Source: Flavobacterium stagni
GTDB taxonomy: Bacteria > Bacteroidota > Bacteroidia > Flavobacteriales > Flavobacteriaceae
Length of the DNA stretch: 64,000 nt
Reading direction: 5' to 3'
Assembly: GCF_004122105.1 (NCBI RefSeq)
Contig: NZ_SBKN01000001.1
Location: forward strand, 930,001-994,000
The notes under the pieces were generated by a model, which made no database searches, was not told where the DNA came from, and worked only from the letters and a program-made list of their open reading frames with translations. The position numbers and the translations under genes are program-made. Shown here one piece after another: positions 39,570 through 47,287 of the stretch (positions within the stretch are counted from its first letter, which is position 1; each line of letters opens with the position of its first letter).

Positions 39570-41911
39570 TGGATAAAGGATTCTATTTTGATCAACAATC
39601 GTTTTCAACGCTATTTCCATTTTATTTCATCATGGATAAGCAACAGCGTATTTTAAATTTTGGACCCAGTTTGAAAAAAATGATTCCTGAATTAAATTAC
39701 AACGATTCATTTGATCTTTTTTTTCATTTTAAATCCCCTATTTTTTTAAAAAATGCTGCAGAAATAACCGTTGAAAAATTAGAAGGGACCTTAATTGTTC
39801 TTACCGTATTAAATCATACCAAAACGTTTTTGCGAGGGCAAATGATTCCTTATGGGGATGATATCTTATTTATTGGGTCACCTTGGGTTTCCAGTATTGA
39901 TGAGCTCGCTGAAAAGAAATTGGAAATGACCGATTTTGCCATTCATGATACCAGTATCGATATGCTCAATATGTTGCGTAGTCTTGAAATTAGCAACAAC
40001 GATTTGAAGTATATGGTGCATGCGATTACTTCCCAAAAAAGAGAATTACAACGCGATAAAGAAGAAATTAAAAAACTTTCTTTGGTGGTAAGTACCAACG
40101 AAAATGGCGTGGTGTTGACCGATATAAACGGCGAGGTTTTTTGGGTAAATGAAGCCTATATGTCCATGACAGGTTATCGTGAAGAATCTGTTATTGGAAA
40201 TACTTTATATCGATTGGGGGTATCCGAGTTTACGGATAAAACGGTACTCGATAAAATGTTAGAAGCTTTCCGTAAAGCCGAGGTTTTTGACTACGAAGTG
40301 ATACATAAACGTGCTGACGAGAGCTTTTTTTGGGCACGAATAAAGGGACATCCTGTTTTTGATAATTTGGGAAATTTCATCGAATACTATACGATGATAG
40401 AAGACATTACCCATGAAAAGGAAATGCAAGACCGGCTTAAAGAATCGGAACAACGTCTGCGTTCCCTTATTTTAAACTTACATGATGGTATTCTCTTGGA
40501 AGATGAAAATCGGAAAATCCTTTTGGTCAATCAAAAATTCTGTTCCATGTTTGGAATTCCGGTAGCGCCCGAGTTGTTAATTGGATCGGATTGTACCAAT
40601 TCCGCCGAAGAATCCAAAGACTATTTTAAAGATAATACCCATTTTATCAGCAGAATCGAGCAAATTTTAAGCGATAAACAACCCGTATTGCATGAAGTGT
40701 TGGAATTGGTGGACGGACGTGTTTTTTCACGCTCTTACATTCCTGTTGTGATTGATAATGTGCACAAAGGCCATTTGTGGACGTATGAGGATATTTCGCT
40801 CGAACGCCATTTCCAGGATAGTTTAAATAATGAAAAAGAGAAATACCGTCGCATTATTGAAAACATGAATATTGGGTTGTTGGAAGTAGATAATGACGAC
40901 CGAATTTTGATGGCCAATCAACGGTTTTGTACCATGAGTGGCTATACGCCTGAAGAACTCGAGGGTAAAAAAGGGGTGGATGTTTTCCTAAATGAAGACA
41001 CTAAACGATTGTTAACCGAAAAATCACAATTGCGTCGCAGTAAAATCTCTGATTCATACGAATTGGAAGTCCGCGGCTCCGATGGCGAAGAACGGGTTTG
41101 GTTGGTCAGTGGCGGACCCAATTACGATCTTACCGGGTCAGTAATCGGTTCCATCGGATTGCATTTTGATATTACCGAAACCCGAAATCTAGAAATTCAA
41201 CGCGAGCAATTATTGGAACGCTTAGAGCGTCAAAACCGCCAATTGAATGAATATGCGCAAATTGTTTCACACGACTTGAAGTCACCGCTTCGTAGTATAC
41301 ATTCTTTAATTACTTTTATAAAAGAAGATAATGATAAAGAATTTAACGAGCAAACAGCCAAATACTTTAATCTTATCCAAGAAAAAGTAGAGAAAATGGA
41401 GCTCTTAATTCAAGGGATTTTGGCCTATTCCAAAATTGATAGTCCTACCTCACGAAAGGAATCTATTGATTTGAACGATTTAGTCAGATCTATTGAATCT
41501 ATAATTTATATCCCTAATCATATTTCACTACAAATAAAAAGACCATTGCCTACTGTAAAAGAAGATCTTTTCCGAATGCAACAACTCTTTTTGAATTTGA
41601 TTAGCAATGCCATTAATTATAATGACAAGTCGATTGGATTTGTAGAAATCGATGTGGAAGAAGAACCCCTACGCTACATTTTTAGTGTTCGCGATAACGG
41701 CATCGGAATCTCAACGCGTAATCAATCCCGTATTTTTAAAATGTTTGAGTCCATTAATGGTAATGAAAAATCAACCGGAATTGGCTTGAATATTGTCAAA
41801 AAAATATTGGAGAATATCGGAGAGGAAATCTGGCTCATCAGCGAAGAAGGTGTTGGCACTACGTTTTATTTTACCTTACAAAAACATGATAAACGAAACC
41901 CCAAATCTTGA
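39566..41911 (+). CDS. HNOBA-PAS sensor histidine kinase
   Basis: A 781-residue cytosolic kinase. Residues 10-180 match HNOBA, the H-NOX-associated PAS-like domain plus coiled coil of soluble guanylate cyclases: FPFYFIMDKQQRILNFGPSL, LRGQMIPYGDDILFIGSPWV, SSIDELAEKKLEMTDFAIHD and a helical stretch ending RELQRDKEEI. Three PAS domains follow (about 175-290, 300-415, 425-545), then a HisKA/HATPase pair: YAQIVSHDLKSPLRSIHSLI with H569, LISNAINYND (N box), VRDNGIGIS and STGIGLNIVKKI. It is the likely receiver of signals from the adjacent HNOB protein. It has no membrane segment. Confidence 0.9.
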   Translation: MMDKGFYFDQQSFSTLFPFYFIMDKQQRILNFGPSLKKMIPELNYNDSFDLFFHFKSPIFLKNAAEITVEKLEGTLIVLTVLNHTKTFLRGQMIPYGDDILFIGSPWVSSIDELAEKKLEMTDFAIHDTSIDMLNMLRSLEISNNDLKYMVHAITSQKRELQRDKEEIKKLSLVVSTNENGVVLTDINGEVFWVNEAYMSMTGYREESVIGNTLYRLGVSEFTDKTVLDKMLEAFRKAEVFDYEVIHKRADESFFWARIKGHPVFDNLGNFIEYYTMIEDITHEKEMQDRLKESEQRLRSLILNLHDGILLEDENRKILLVNQKFCSMFGIPVAPELLIGSDCTNSAEESKDYFKDNTHFISRIEQILSDKQPVLHEVLELVDGRVFSRSYIPVVIDNVHKGHLWTYEDISLERHFQDSLNNEKEKYRRIIENMNIGLLEVDNDDRILMANQRFCTMSGYTPEELEGKKGVDVFLNEDTKRLLTEKSQLRRSKISDSYELEVRGSDGEERVWLVSGGPNYDLTGSVIGSIGLHFDITETRNLEIQREQLLERLERQNRQLNEYAQIVSHDLKSPLRSIHSLITFIKEDNDKEFNEQTAKYFNLIQEKVEKMELLIQGILAYSKIDSPTSRKESIDLNDLVRSIESIIYIPNHISLQIKRPLPTVKEDLFRMQQLFLNLISNAINYNDKSIGFVEIDVEEEPLRYIFSVRDNGIGISTRNQSRIFKMFESINGNEKSTGIGLNIVKKILENIGEEIWLISEEGVGTTFYFTLQKHDKRNPKS

Positions 41912-42218
41912 GTATCTAGAACAGTTGGCTGCTGGTGATCCAAAAGTCAGACAAACCATCTTTGATGTTATGGTCAAAGAGTATTTTGCAGACTATCAGG
42001 AATATAAAGCAGCAATTGCGCAAAATGATGTCAAAAAAAGCATTACCTTTGTTCATCGCTTGAAACATAAAATTGGCTTTTTAGGTATGGAGTATTCTTA
42101 CCAAATAGCTCATCGTTATGAAGAAGAATTGCGTCGAAATTCGGATCGATTTCAATCCGAATTTGAAGCGGTTTTACTTAAAATTCAAGAATTTATTAAT
42201 TCAACGCCAAGCCTATGA
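41886..42218 (+). CDS. HPt-domain phosphotransfer protein
   Basis: A 110-residue helical protein with an HPt signature, ITFVHRLKHKIGFLGM, where H57 is the expected phosphohistidine. The start at ATG 41886 was chosen because translation from further upstream would be out of frame inside the kinase gene. It overlaps the kinase end by 26 bp and the LytTR gene start by four bases. It would carry phosphate from the receiver protein (38606) to the LytTR regulator. Confidence 0.82.
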   Translation: MINETPNLEYLEQLAAGDPKVRQTIFDVMVKEYFADYQEYKAAIAQNDVKKSITFVHRLKHKIGFLGMEYSYQIAHRYEEELRRNSDRFQSEFEAVLLKIQEFINSTPSL

Positions 42219-42916
42219 AATGTGTAATTGTTGATGACGAATTGTTAGCACGGGAGGTGTTATCGCATTTGGTTTTAAAAACGCCCGACTTGATAGTCAC
42301 TGAGACTTTTTCCAATGCGATTGACGTGATGAAATACCTCAATTCCAATCCCGATGTGGATTTGATTTTTTTGGACATTCACATGCCCAATTTTTCTGGA
42401 TTTGATTTTGTTCAAACCATTAAAAACCCGCCACTCATTATATTGGTAACCAATGATAAAAATTTAGCCTTGGAAGCCTTCAATTATGATTGTATTGTGG
42501 ATTATTTGGTAAAACCAATTCTTCCTGAACGCTTTGAACGTGCTATGGAACGCGTACGCATGAAATTGCATGTGGGCTACATTAAACCTGTTGACTCCAA
42601 TGATCCCCAAGAAATTTATGTGAATATCGACAAACGGTTAATAAAGATTGATTTGAATGCGATTAACTATATCAAAGCCAATGGGGATTATGTCATCATC
42701 AAAACCGAACAACAAAATTACATTGTGCATACGACCTTGTCCAAATTACAAGAGAAATTGCCCAAAACCCAATTCTTAAAAACGCACCGTTCTTTTATCA
42801 TTAATATTGCCAAAATCATTGATATCAAAGACTCTACCGTATTAATTGGCAAAGATGTTATCCCTGTGAGCAAGAACAATCGTGCCGAATTAATTGAGCG
42901 ATTGAATTTGATCTAA
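42215..42916 (+). CDS. LytTR-family response regulator of the H-NOX operon
   Basis: A 233-residue regulator: receiver with DDE (7-9), D55 in LIFLDIHMPNFSG, and a C-terminal LytTR DNA-binding domain (about 130-233; NAINYIKANGDYVIIKTE, FLKTHRSFIINIAKI). It is the terminal output of the operon. A perfect 10-bp direct repeat with a 21-bp period lies 39 bp after its stop and about 80 bp upstream of the next promoter, the geometry expected of a LytTR activator site. Confidence 0.92.
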   Translation: MKCVIVDDELLAREVLSHLVLKTPDLIVTETFSNAIDVMKYLNSNPDVDLIFLDIHMPNFSGFDFVQTIKNPPLIILVTNDKNLALEAFNYDCIVDYLVKPILPERFERAMERVRMKLHVGYIKPVDSNDPQEIYVNIDKRLIKIDLNAINYIKANGDYVIIKTEQQNYIVHTTLSKLQEKLPKTQFLKTHRSFIINIAKIIDIKDSTVLIGKDVIPVSKNNRAELIERLNLI

Positions 42917-42954
42917 CTCGTTAAAGCGGAAGCAATGAATGTTTACCATTTTGC

Positions 42955-42985
42955 TTCGTCGACACCGAATCCACTTTCGTCGACA
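42955..42985. promoter_or_regulatory. Putative LytTR operator: TTCGTCGACA x2, 21-bp period
   Basis: TTCGTCGACA occurs at 42955-42964 and again at 42976-42985, identical and exactly 21 bp apart. The promoter element of the 43076 gene (TACATTTG) is 50 bp downstream. The motif differs from the GAGGTAAA operator of the other LytTR regulator in this window. Confidence 0.6.
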
Positions 42986-43013
42986 GTTCCCTATGGATCT
43001 GTCGATTTTTTAT
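42979..43013 (+). terminator. Terminator of the H-NOX/LytTR operon
   Basis: TCGACAG at 42980-42986 pairs with CTGTCGA at 42999-43005, followed by six T. It overlaps the second operator half-site. Confidence 0.7.
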
Positions 43014-43034
43014 TTTACTGCACTGTTATCGAAC

Positions 43035-43042
43035 TACATTTG
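43035..43042 (+). promoter_or_regulatory. Promoter -7 element of the 43076 gene
   Basis: TACATTTG (TAnnTTTG), 34 bp before the ATG. Confidence 0.6.
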
Positions 43043-43075
43043 GTATAGATTTCAACCCCAAGTTAAATCTACCCT

Positions 43076-43498
43076 ATGGAAAAGTTAGAATATAAAAATA
43101 ATTTCGGTTTACTCTTTGAGTCCCATTTCTGTGTTTTACAGTCCGGTTTGATGAAAGATTATTCTTATGACGGATTTCGTAAAATACGCTTGTTTAAAAT
43201 CCGAAACTATCATTACAACTTGGTGTTGTTTTTAGTTTCCATTGGCATGACGATGCTTGGTTTTGGTTTACGTTCTTATGATCCGTCAATGGTGGTGTTG
43301 GGTGTTGTTGTTGGTGCTGTTATGCTTTTTCTGAGTTATCGTACCAAAAAATACCGGTATCAATTGCAAATGGTGACTTTGAATTACGAACCGATCGTTG
43401 TTGAAGTGGCCGCAATTATCCACGAAGATGCGAAAACCATAGTACGAAAATTGAATCGAAAACTCAATCAAAAATCGACCTATTTACAGGCGGTATAA
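43076..43498 (+). CDS. Hypothetical membrane protein
   Basis: A 140-residue protein with two central transmembrane helices (about 45-65 and 68-86: LVLFLVSIGMTMLGFGL, MVVLGVVVGAVMLFLSY) flanked by basic soluble ends. No family is recognised. It follows the period-21 LytTR operator and is probably a target of the upstream regulator. The next gene starts 5 bp later. Confidence 0.68.
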   Translation: MEKLEYKNNFGLLFESHFCVLQSGLMKDYSYDGFRKIRLFKIRNYHYNLVLFLVSIGMTMLGFGLRSYDPSMVVLGVVVGAVMLFLSYRTKKYRYQLQMVTLNYEPIVVEVAAIIHEDAKTIVRKLNRKLNQKSTYLQAV

Positions 43499-43503
43499 CG
43501 ATT

Positions 43504-43866
43504 ATGGCAACAGCAAAATTAGCAGTGTATGATACCTCCAAAGGGTTTTCCTCTTTTGTGAAACATTACTTCTCAAAAAGAGTGGATATTGAGGTATGCA
43601 CCAGCAAGAAGAAATTCAGCTTGGAATGGTTTAAAAACTTTAAACATTGCTTTTTTGTGGTGAATGATATTGAAGATTTGTTCAATTTGATGAAAGTGGC
43701 CCAACTACATAATGACGTTGTTGCCGGTTCGCCGAGTCGAATTTTAGAAATGAAAATAAAAACAGTAAATGATCAAGACGTGAAAGTAATGGACTTTAGT
43801 CTTAACAAAAACGAATTGATGCTTTACATTGATAATTATTTGAAAAATAACCAATTATTGGAATAA
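43504..43866 (+). CDS. Small protein resembling a degenerate receiver domain
   Basis: A 120-residue soluble protein. Its predicted pattern (KLAVYDTSKGFSSFVKHYFS, FKHCFFVVNDIEDLFNLMKV, DVKVMDFSLNKNELMLYID) resembles an alternating beta/alpha receiver fold, but the acidic pocket and phospho-Asp are not conserved. It could be a pseudo-receiver; this is inference from layout only. It is cotranscribed with the 43076 gene downstream of the LytTR operator and is followed by structured non-coding sequence. Confidence 0.6.
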   Translation: MATAKLAVYDTSKGFSSFVKHYFSKRVDIEVCTSKKKFSLEWFKNFKHCFFVVNDIEDLFNLMKVAQLHNDVVAGSPSRILEMKIKTVNDQDVKVMDFSLNKNELMLYIDNYLKNNQLLE

Positions 43867-43887
43867 TATAAATCATGGTTGATTTTA

Positions 43888-43998
43888 GCAGATTGTTTTT
43901 TAGAGTGTGACAATCTGTACCAAAAAGCTAACCGGCACAACCATTAGGTTGCAGAAAGTTGTTAGGGTTCTATCTGTTGTCCGGTTAGTTTTTTTTGA
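43888..43998 (+). ncRNA. Candidate structured RNA or 3' UTR with two hairpins
   Basis: AGATTGT at 43890-43896 pairs with ACAATCT at 43910-43916. Then CTAACCGG-c-ACAAC at 43928-43941 pairs with GTTGTCCGGTTAG at 43976-43988 (13 bp with one bulged C) enclosing a 34-nt loop, directly followed by eight T residues. It is either an elaborate terminator of the 43504 gene or a small RNA. No known RNA family is recognised. Confidence 0.45.
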
Positions 43999-44008
43999 TT
44001 TGAATGAT

Positions 44009-44034
44009 AAAGTCCCGGTAACGGGACTTTTTTT
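44009..44034 (-). terminator. Terminator of the DUF4407 gene
   Basis: AAGTCCCG at 44010-44017 pairs with CGGGACTT at 44022-44029 around GTAA; T-rich on the plus side and A-poor on the minus side, so it also closes the plus-strand unit. Confidence 0.6.
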
Positions 44035-45137
44035 TATTCCAAGGCTTTCTTTTGTTTCGCGACAAAACCATCCGCTTGCAATTGGAGCAATTCCTTAGCG
44101 CCTTTGCGCTTGTATTGGTAAAGCTCTTTATCTTCACGGATATCGGCATAAATTTTATCGTTAATCGCAGCATCCGTTTGTTTTTGCAGATTGCTTTGGT
44201 AACGGTTTTGTTCCAAGACTGTTTTTAACGCCATTTCTTGATCTTCGATTTTAAAATCGTATTCGCCTTTTGGAGACAATAATTTTGCAATTACAGGCGC
44301 CGTTTCAATCGCCAAAAACAACAGCATAATGAAAAATGAAGGTAAAAAAGGCAACTTTCCTAGAGCATTAATACGCGCCATGAGTCCGTCAAAACCATCA
44401 ATAACCGGTTGGGTTTCACTCACTTTTTTATCCACATCGGCTTGTAAGGTTTTAGCACGCGATTCTTTTTCGGCTAGGGTAGTAGCGGTTACTTTTTTTA
44501 ACGAATCCAATTGCAAGGCGGCACGATCGTAAGCCGCACGTTTTTCTTTGTAAATCGGACCCTTGCCCATTTTCTTGGTGCCCGCCGTACCTTCTGCTTC
44601 GGTGATGTAGGATTGGTACAAGGCGGCGACTTCTTTTTCTTTGGTAGCAATCGAACCTTTCAAACTGTCCATTGTAGCTTTGTTTTGGTCCAAATCGGAT
44701 TTGTAGAAATTGGCTACTTGTGTTTTGTTGGCGAGCGCCATCTCATTTTTCTCTTTTAAGATGACCGTATTAATTTCCTTTTCAAAAATTTTAATTTCCA
44801 ACGGTTTTGAAATTACGATGGCGATGATTAAAGCCAGCACAATTCGCGGCGAGGCTTGAATGAATTCATCCAAAAAAGAATCTCTTTTTTTTAAGGTAGA
44901 CACGATAAAGCGATCCAGGTTGAAAATGAGTAAGCCCCAAACCAAGCCAAAAGCGGTGGCTGTATAATAGTTGTCAAAAACGGTGAACAGCGCATAACTC
45001 CCCGCGAGGAAAGCCATGAAAGCCGTGAAAAATACCGTTGCACCAATTCCGGCATACTTGTTTTGTTCCCCATTGGAACAGCCGGCAATAAGGTCTTTGT
45101 CCACTCCCGAACAAAGCAAGAAGAAGCGTTTTAACAT
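44034..45137 (-). CDS. DUF4407 membrane protein
   Basis: A 367-residue protein with three N-terminal membrane helices (about 30-55, 60-80 and 95-115), a long charged coiled-coil region (about 125-265; KEKEVAALYQSYITEAEG, LQLDSLKKVTATTLAEKESR), one more helix (FLPSFFIMLLFLAIETAPVI) and a helical C-terminus. This layout matches DUF4407, common in Bacteroidetes with unknown function. It is monocistronic with a promoter close to the start. Confidence 0.85.
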   Translation of the reverse strand: MLKRFFLLCSGVDKDLIAGCSNGEQNKYAGIGATVFFTAFMAFLAGSYALFTVFDNYYTATAFGLVWGLLIFNLDRFIVSTLKKRDSFLDEFIQASPRIVLALIIAIVISKPLEIKIFEKEINTVILKEKNEMALANKTQVANFYKSDLDQNKATMDSLKGSIATKEKEVAALYQSYITEAEGTAGTKKMGKGPIYKEKRAAYDRAALQLDSLKKVTATTLAEKESRAKTLQADVDKKVSETQPVIDGFDGLMARINALGKLPFLPSFFIMLLFLAIETAPVIAKLLSPKGEYDFKIEDQEMALKTVLEQNRYQSNLQKQTDAAINDKIYADIREDKELYQYKRKGAKELLQLQADGFVAKQKKALE

Positions 45138-45168
45138 GATGATTGATTTTTGATTGATGATGATTATA

Positions 45169-45176
45169 CAAAAGTA
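45169..45176 (-). promoter_or_regulatory. Promoter -7 element of the DUF4407 gene
   Basis: The minus strand reads TACTTTTG (TAnnTTTG), 32 bp before the ATG at 45137. Confidence 0.6.
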
Positions 45177-45296
45177 ACGCCAAAAGTGGATTGCTGGTAT
45201 GTTAAACTTGAAAAAGTGCGGTATTTATTTGAAAAACAGCGTTTTTGCGATTTCATTTTGTCTTTGATAAGGCAGCAGCAGTAACGGTAATTATCC

Positions 45297-45367
45297 AGTG
45301 CCTTCCCGTTATCCGTTGCAATCTGCTCCGCTTCGCTCCGCAGGATTTCCACTGCTACCGGGGCTGA
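45297..45367 (-). repeat. Dispersed repeat A, inverted copy
   Basis: On the minus strand it runs AGCCCCGGTAGCAGTGGAAA, a GC-rich hairpin (CCTGCGGAGCGAAGCGGAGCAG) and GATTGCAACGGATAACGGGA. This matches both ends of the element at 1788-1880 almost exactly, with a different central hairpin. Confidence 0.75.
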
Positions 45368-45428
45368 GGTTGGAGTGCCAATTTCTAAAAACGTTCTTTC
45401 AAAATGCAGTTACCCGCTTTTTGCACAT

Positions 45429-45530
45429 TCGCGTGAGGGATGGAAGTAAGGTGCCGCGCACCACGGACAGCCCGACCCCGTTCCCGATAATTGATTTGGA
45501 AGCTAAAACGTGATGAACGGGGGCACGCCC
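45429..45530 (-). repeat. Dispersed repeat B, inverted copy
   Basis: On the minus strand: GGGCGTGCCCCC, then CGGGGTCGGGCTGTCC, and CTTCCATCCCTCACGCG. It corresponds to the element at 3445-3572 in opposite orientation. It sits 60 bp from the repeat A copy; together they fill the 430-bp gap before the dipeptidase gene, which holds nothing else. Confidence 0.65.
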
Positions 45531-45567
45531 ACAAAAAAAGCTGCCTCTTTCGAAACAGCTTTACTTT

Positions 45568-46956
45568 TTATTTGCTTAATTCCACAAAATACTTGTAGAA
45601 CAACGGGATGGTTTCAATGCCTTTGAGGTAGTTGAAGATGCCATAATGTTCGTTGGGCGAGTGGATGGCATCGCTGTCCAATCCGAAGCCCATCAAGATG
45701 GTTTTGGATTTTAATTCTTTTTCAAACAAGGCCACAATAGGGATACTTCCGCCCGAGCGCACCGGAATGGCAGGAACACCAAAGGTTTCCGTATAGGCTT
45801 TGTTGGCGGCTTGATAGCCAATGCTGTCGATCGGGGTCACATAACCTTGGCCACCGTGGTGAGGTGTTACTTTTACCGTAACAGAAGGCGGCGCAATGCT
45901 CACAAAGTGTTTGGCAAACAAATCGGTGATTTCTTCCCAGTCTTGGTTGGGTACCAAACGCATCGAGATTTTGGCATAGGCTTTACTCGCGATTACGGTT
46001 TTGGCGCCTTCGCCGGTGTAGCCGCCCCAAATGCCGTTGACATCCAAGGTTGGGCGAATCGAATTGCGTTCGTTGGTGGAATAGCCGGCTTCGCCATAAA
46101 CATCGGCAATGTCCAAGGCTTTTTTGTAGGCGTCTTCGCTGTAAGGGCGTTTTGCCATTTCGGCACGCTCGGCCTGCGACAATTCCTCTACTTTATCGTA
46201 AAAACCAGGAATGGTGATGTGGTTGTTTTCATCATGGAGCGAAGCGATCATTTTGGCTAAAATATTGATCGGGTTGGCTACCGCTCCTCCATATAATCCG
46301 GAATGTAGATCGCGATTGGGTCCGGTCACTTCCACTTCCACATAGCTCAAACCGCGCAATCCAGTTGTGATTGACGGTTGTTGGTTGGAAATCATGCCTG
46401 TATCAGAGATCAAAATTACGTCGTTGGCCAATTTGTCTTGGTTGCGTTCTACAAACCAACTCAAAGACTTGGAGCCCACTTCCTCTTCACCTTCGATCAT
46501 GAATTTCACGTTACACGGCAAGGTGTTGGATTGGATCATGTATTCAAATGCTTTGACGTGCATGAACATTTGTCCTTTGTCGTCACAAGCACCGCGGGCA
46601 AAAATTGCACCTTCGGGGTGGATTTCGGTGGTTTTAATTACGGGTTCGAACGGAGGTGAATCCCATAAATCTATCGGGTCGGGCGGTTGCACATCGTAGT
46701 GCCCGTAGACCAATACTGTGGGTAATTTCGGGTCGATGATTTTTTCTCCGTAAACGATAGGGTAGCCGGGGGTTTCGCACAATTCGGCTACATCGCAACC
46801 GGCTTTGAGTAGGCTGTCTTTGACCGCATTGGCGGTATCGATGACATCTTGCGCGTAGGCGCTATCGGCACTCACCGAAGGAATTTTTAAGAGTTCGATG
46901 AGTTCTTGAATAAAACGTTCTTTGTTTTGTTGAACGTAGGGTTTAATATTATCCAT
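45568..46956 (-). CDS. M20-family dipeptidase
   Basis: A 462-residue metallopeptidase: VYGHYDVQPPDPIDLW (first zinc-ligand His and Asp), RGACDDKGQMF (bridging Asp), MIEGEEEVGSKSL (catalytic Glu), ISDTGM and the C-terminal HSPNEHYGIFNYLKG (His ligand). The dimerisation domain (LHSGLYGGAVANP) is intact. It is a cytosolic di/tripeptidase. Length and motifs fit carnosinase-like M20A/F enzymes. It is monocistronic. Confidence 0.93.
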   Translation of the reverse strand: MDNIKPYVQQNKERFIQELIELLKIPSVSADSAYAQDVIDTANAVKDSLLKAGCDVAELCETPGYPIVYGEKIIDPKLPTVLVYGHYDVQPPDPIDLWDSPPFEPVIKTTEIHPEGAIFARGACDDKGQMFMHVKAFEYMIQSNTLPCNVKFMIEGEEEVGSKSLSWFVERNQDKLANDVILISDTGMISNQQPSITTGLRGLSYVEVEVTGPNRDLHSGLYGGAVANPINILAKMIASLHDENNHITIPGFYDKVEELSQAERAEMAKRPYSEDAYKKALDIADVYGEAGYSTNERNSIRPTLDVNGIWGGYTGEGAKTVIASKAYAKISMRLVPNQDWEEITDLFAKHFVSIAPPSVTVKVTPHHGGQGYVTPIDSIGYQAANKAYTETFGVPAIPVRSGGSIPIVALFEKELKSKTILMGFGLDSDAIHSPNEHYGIFNYLKGIETIPLFYKYFVELSK

Positions 46957-46979
46957 TGTTGAAATTAAATTGTCGTATT

Positions 46980-46987
46980 CAAATTTA
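46980..46987 (-). promoter_or_regulatory. Promoter -7 element of the dipeptidase gene
   Basis: The minus strand reads TAAATTTG (TAnnTTTG), 24 bp before the ATG at 46956. Confidence 0.55.
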
Positions 46988-47044
46988 CTAAAAAAGACGG
47001 TTAAAAAAATTTGTTATTCATAATTCGTTATTCATATTTATCTT

Positions 47045-47052
47045 TATATTTG
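47045..47052 (+). promoter_or_regulatory. Promoter -7 element of tRNA-Leu
   Basis: TATATTTG (TAnnTTTG), 12 bp before the mature 5' end. Confidence 0.65.
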
Positions 47053-47064
47053 CACTCACAATTC

Positions 47065-47146
47065 GCGGGTGTGGCGAAATTGGTAGACGTGCCAGACTTA
47101 GGATCTGGTGCCGCAAGGCGTGTAGGTTCGAGTCCTATCACCCGCA
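47065..47146 (+). tRNA. tRNA-Leu (TAG)
   Basis: An 82-nt class II tRNA: acceptor GCGGGTG pairs with CACCCGC, the anticodon stem CCAGA/TCTGG encloses CTTAGGA with anticodon TAG, there is a variable arm TGCCGCAAGGCGT, and T arm GTAGG/CCTAT. The discriminator is A; CCA is not encoded. Its 3' end doubles as the attachment site of the island that follows. Confidence 0.95.
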
Positions 47147-47147
47147 C
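47135..47147 (+). other. Left attachment site (attL) inside tRNA-Leu
   Basis: CTATCACCCGCAC forms the 3' end of tRNA-Leu and recurs exactly at 59844-59856 beside the integrase. The island restores an intact tRNA gene on its left side. Confidence 0.8.
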
Positions 47148-47156
47148 TTTAAAAAT

Positions 47157-47205
47157 CTCTAAAGCGCTTTAAGTAAGCGATTTGGAGATTTTTTATTTTA
47201 ATATT
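47157..47205 (+). terminator. Terminator after tRNA-Leu (island side)
   Basis: AAATCTC(TAAAGCGCTT) pairs with the GCGATTTGGAGATTT end, followed by a T run. It replaces the original tRNA terminator, which is now found after attR. Confidence 0.6.
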
Positions 47206-47287
47206 CCCCAATAATTCCCCTTTTTTTATTTTTCATTTACTTTATTTAATTTCATTAATTTCGATTAACTAAAGTTAAAGCCATTAG

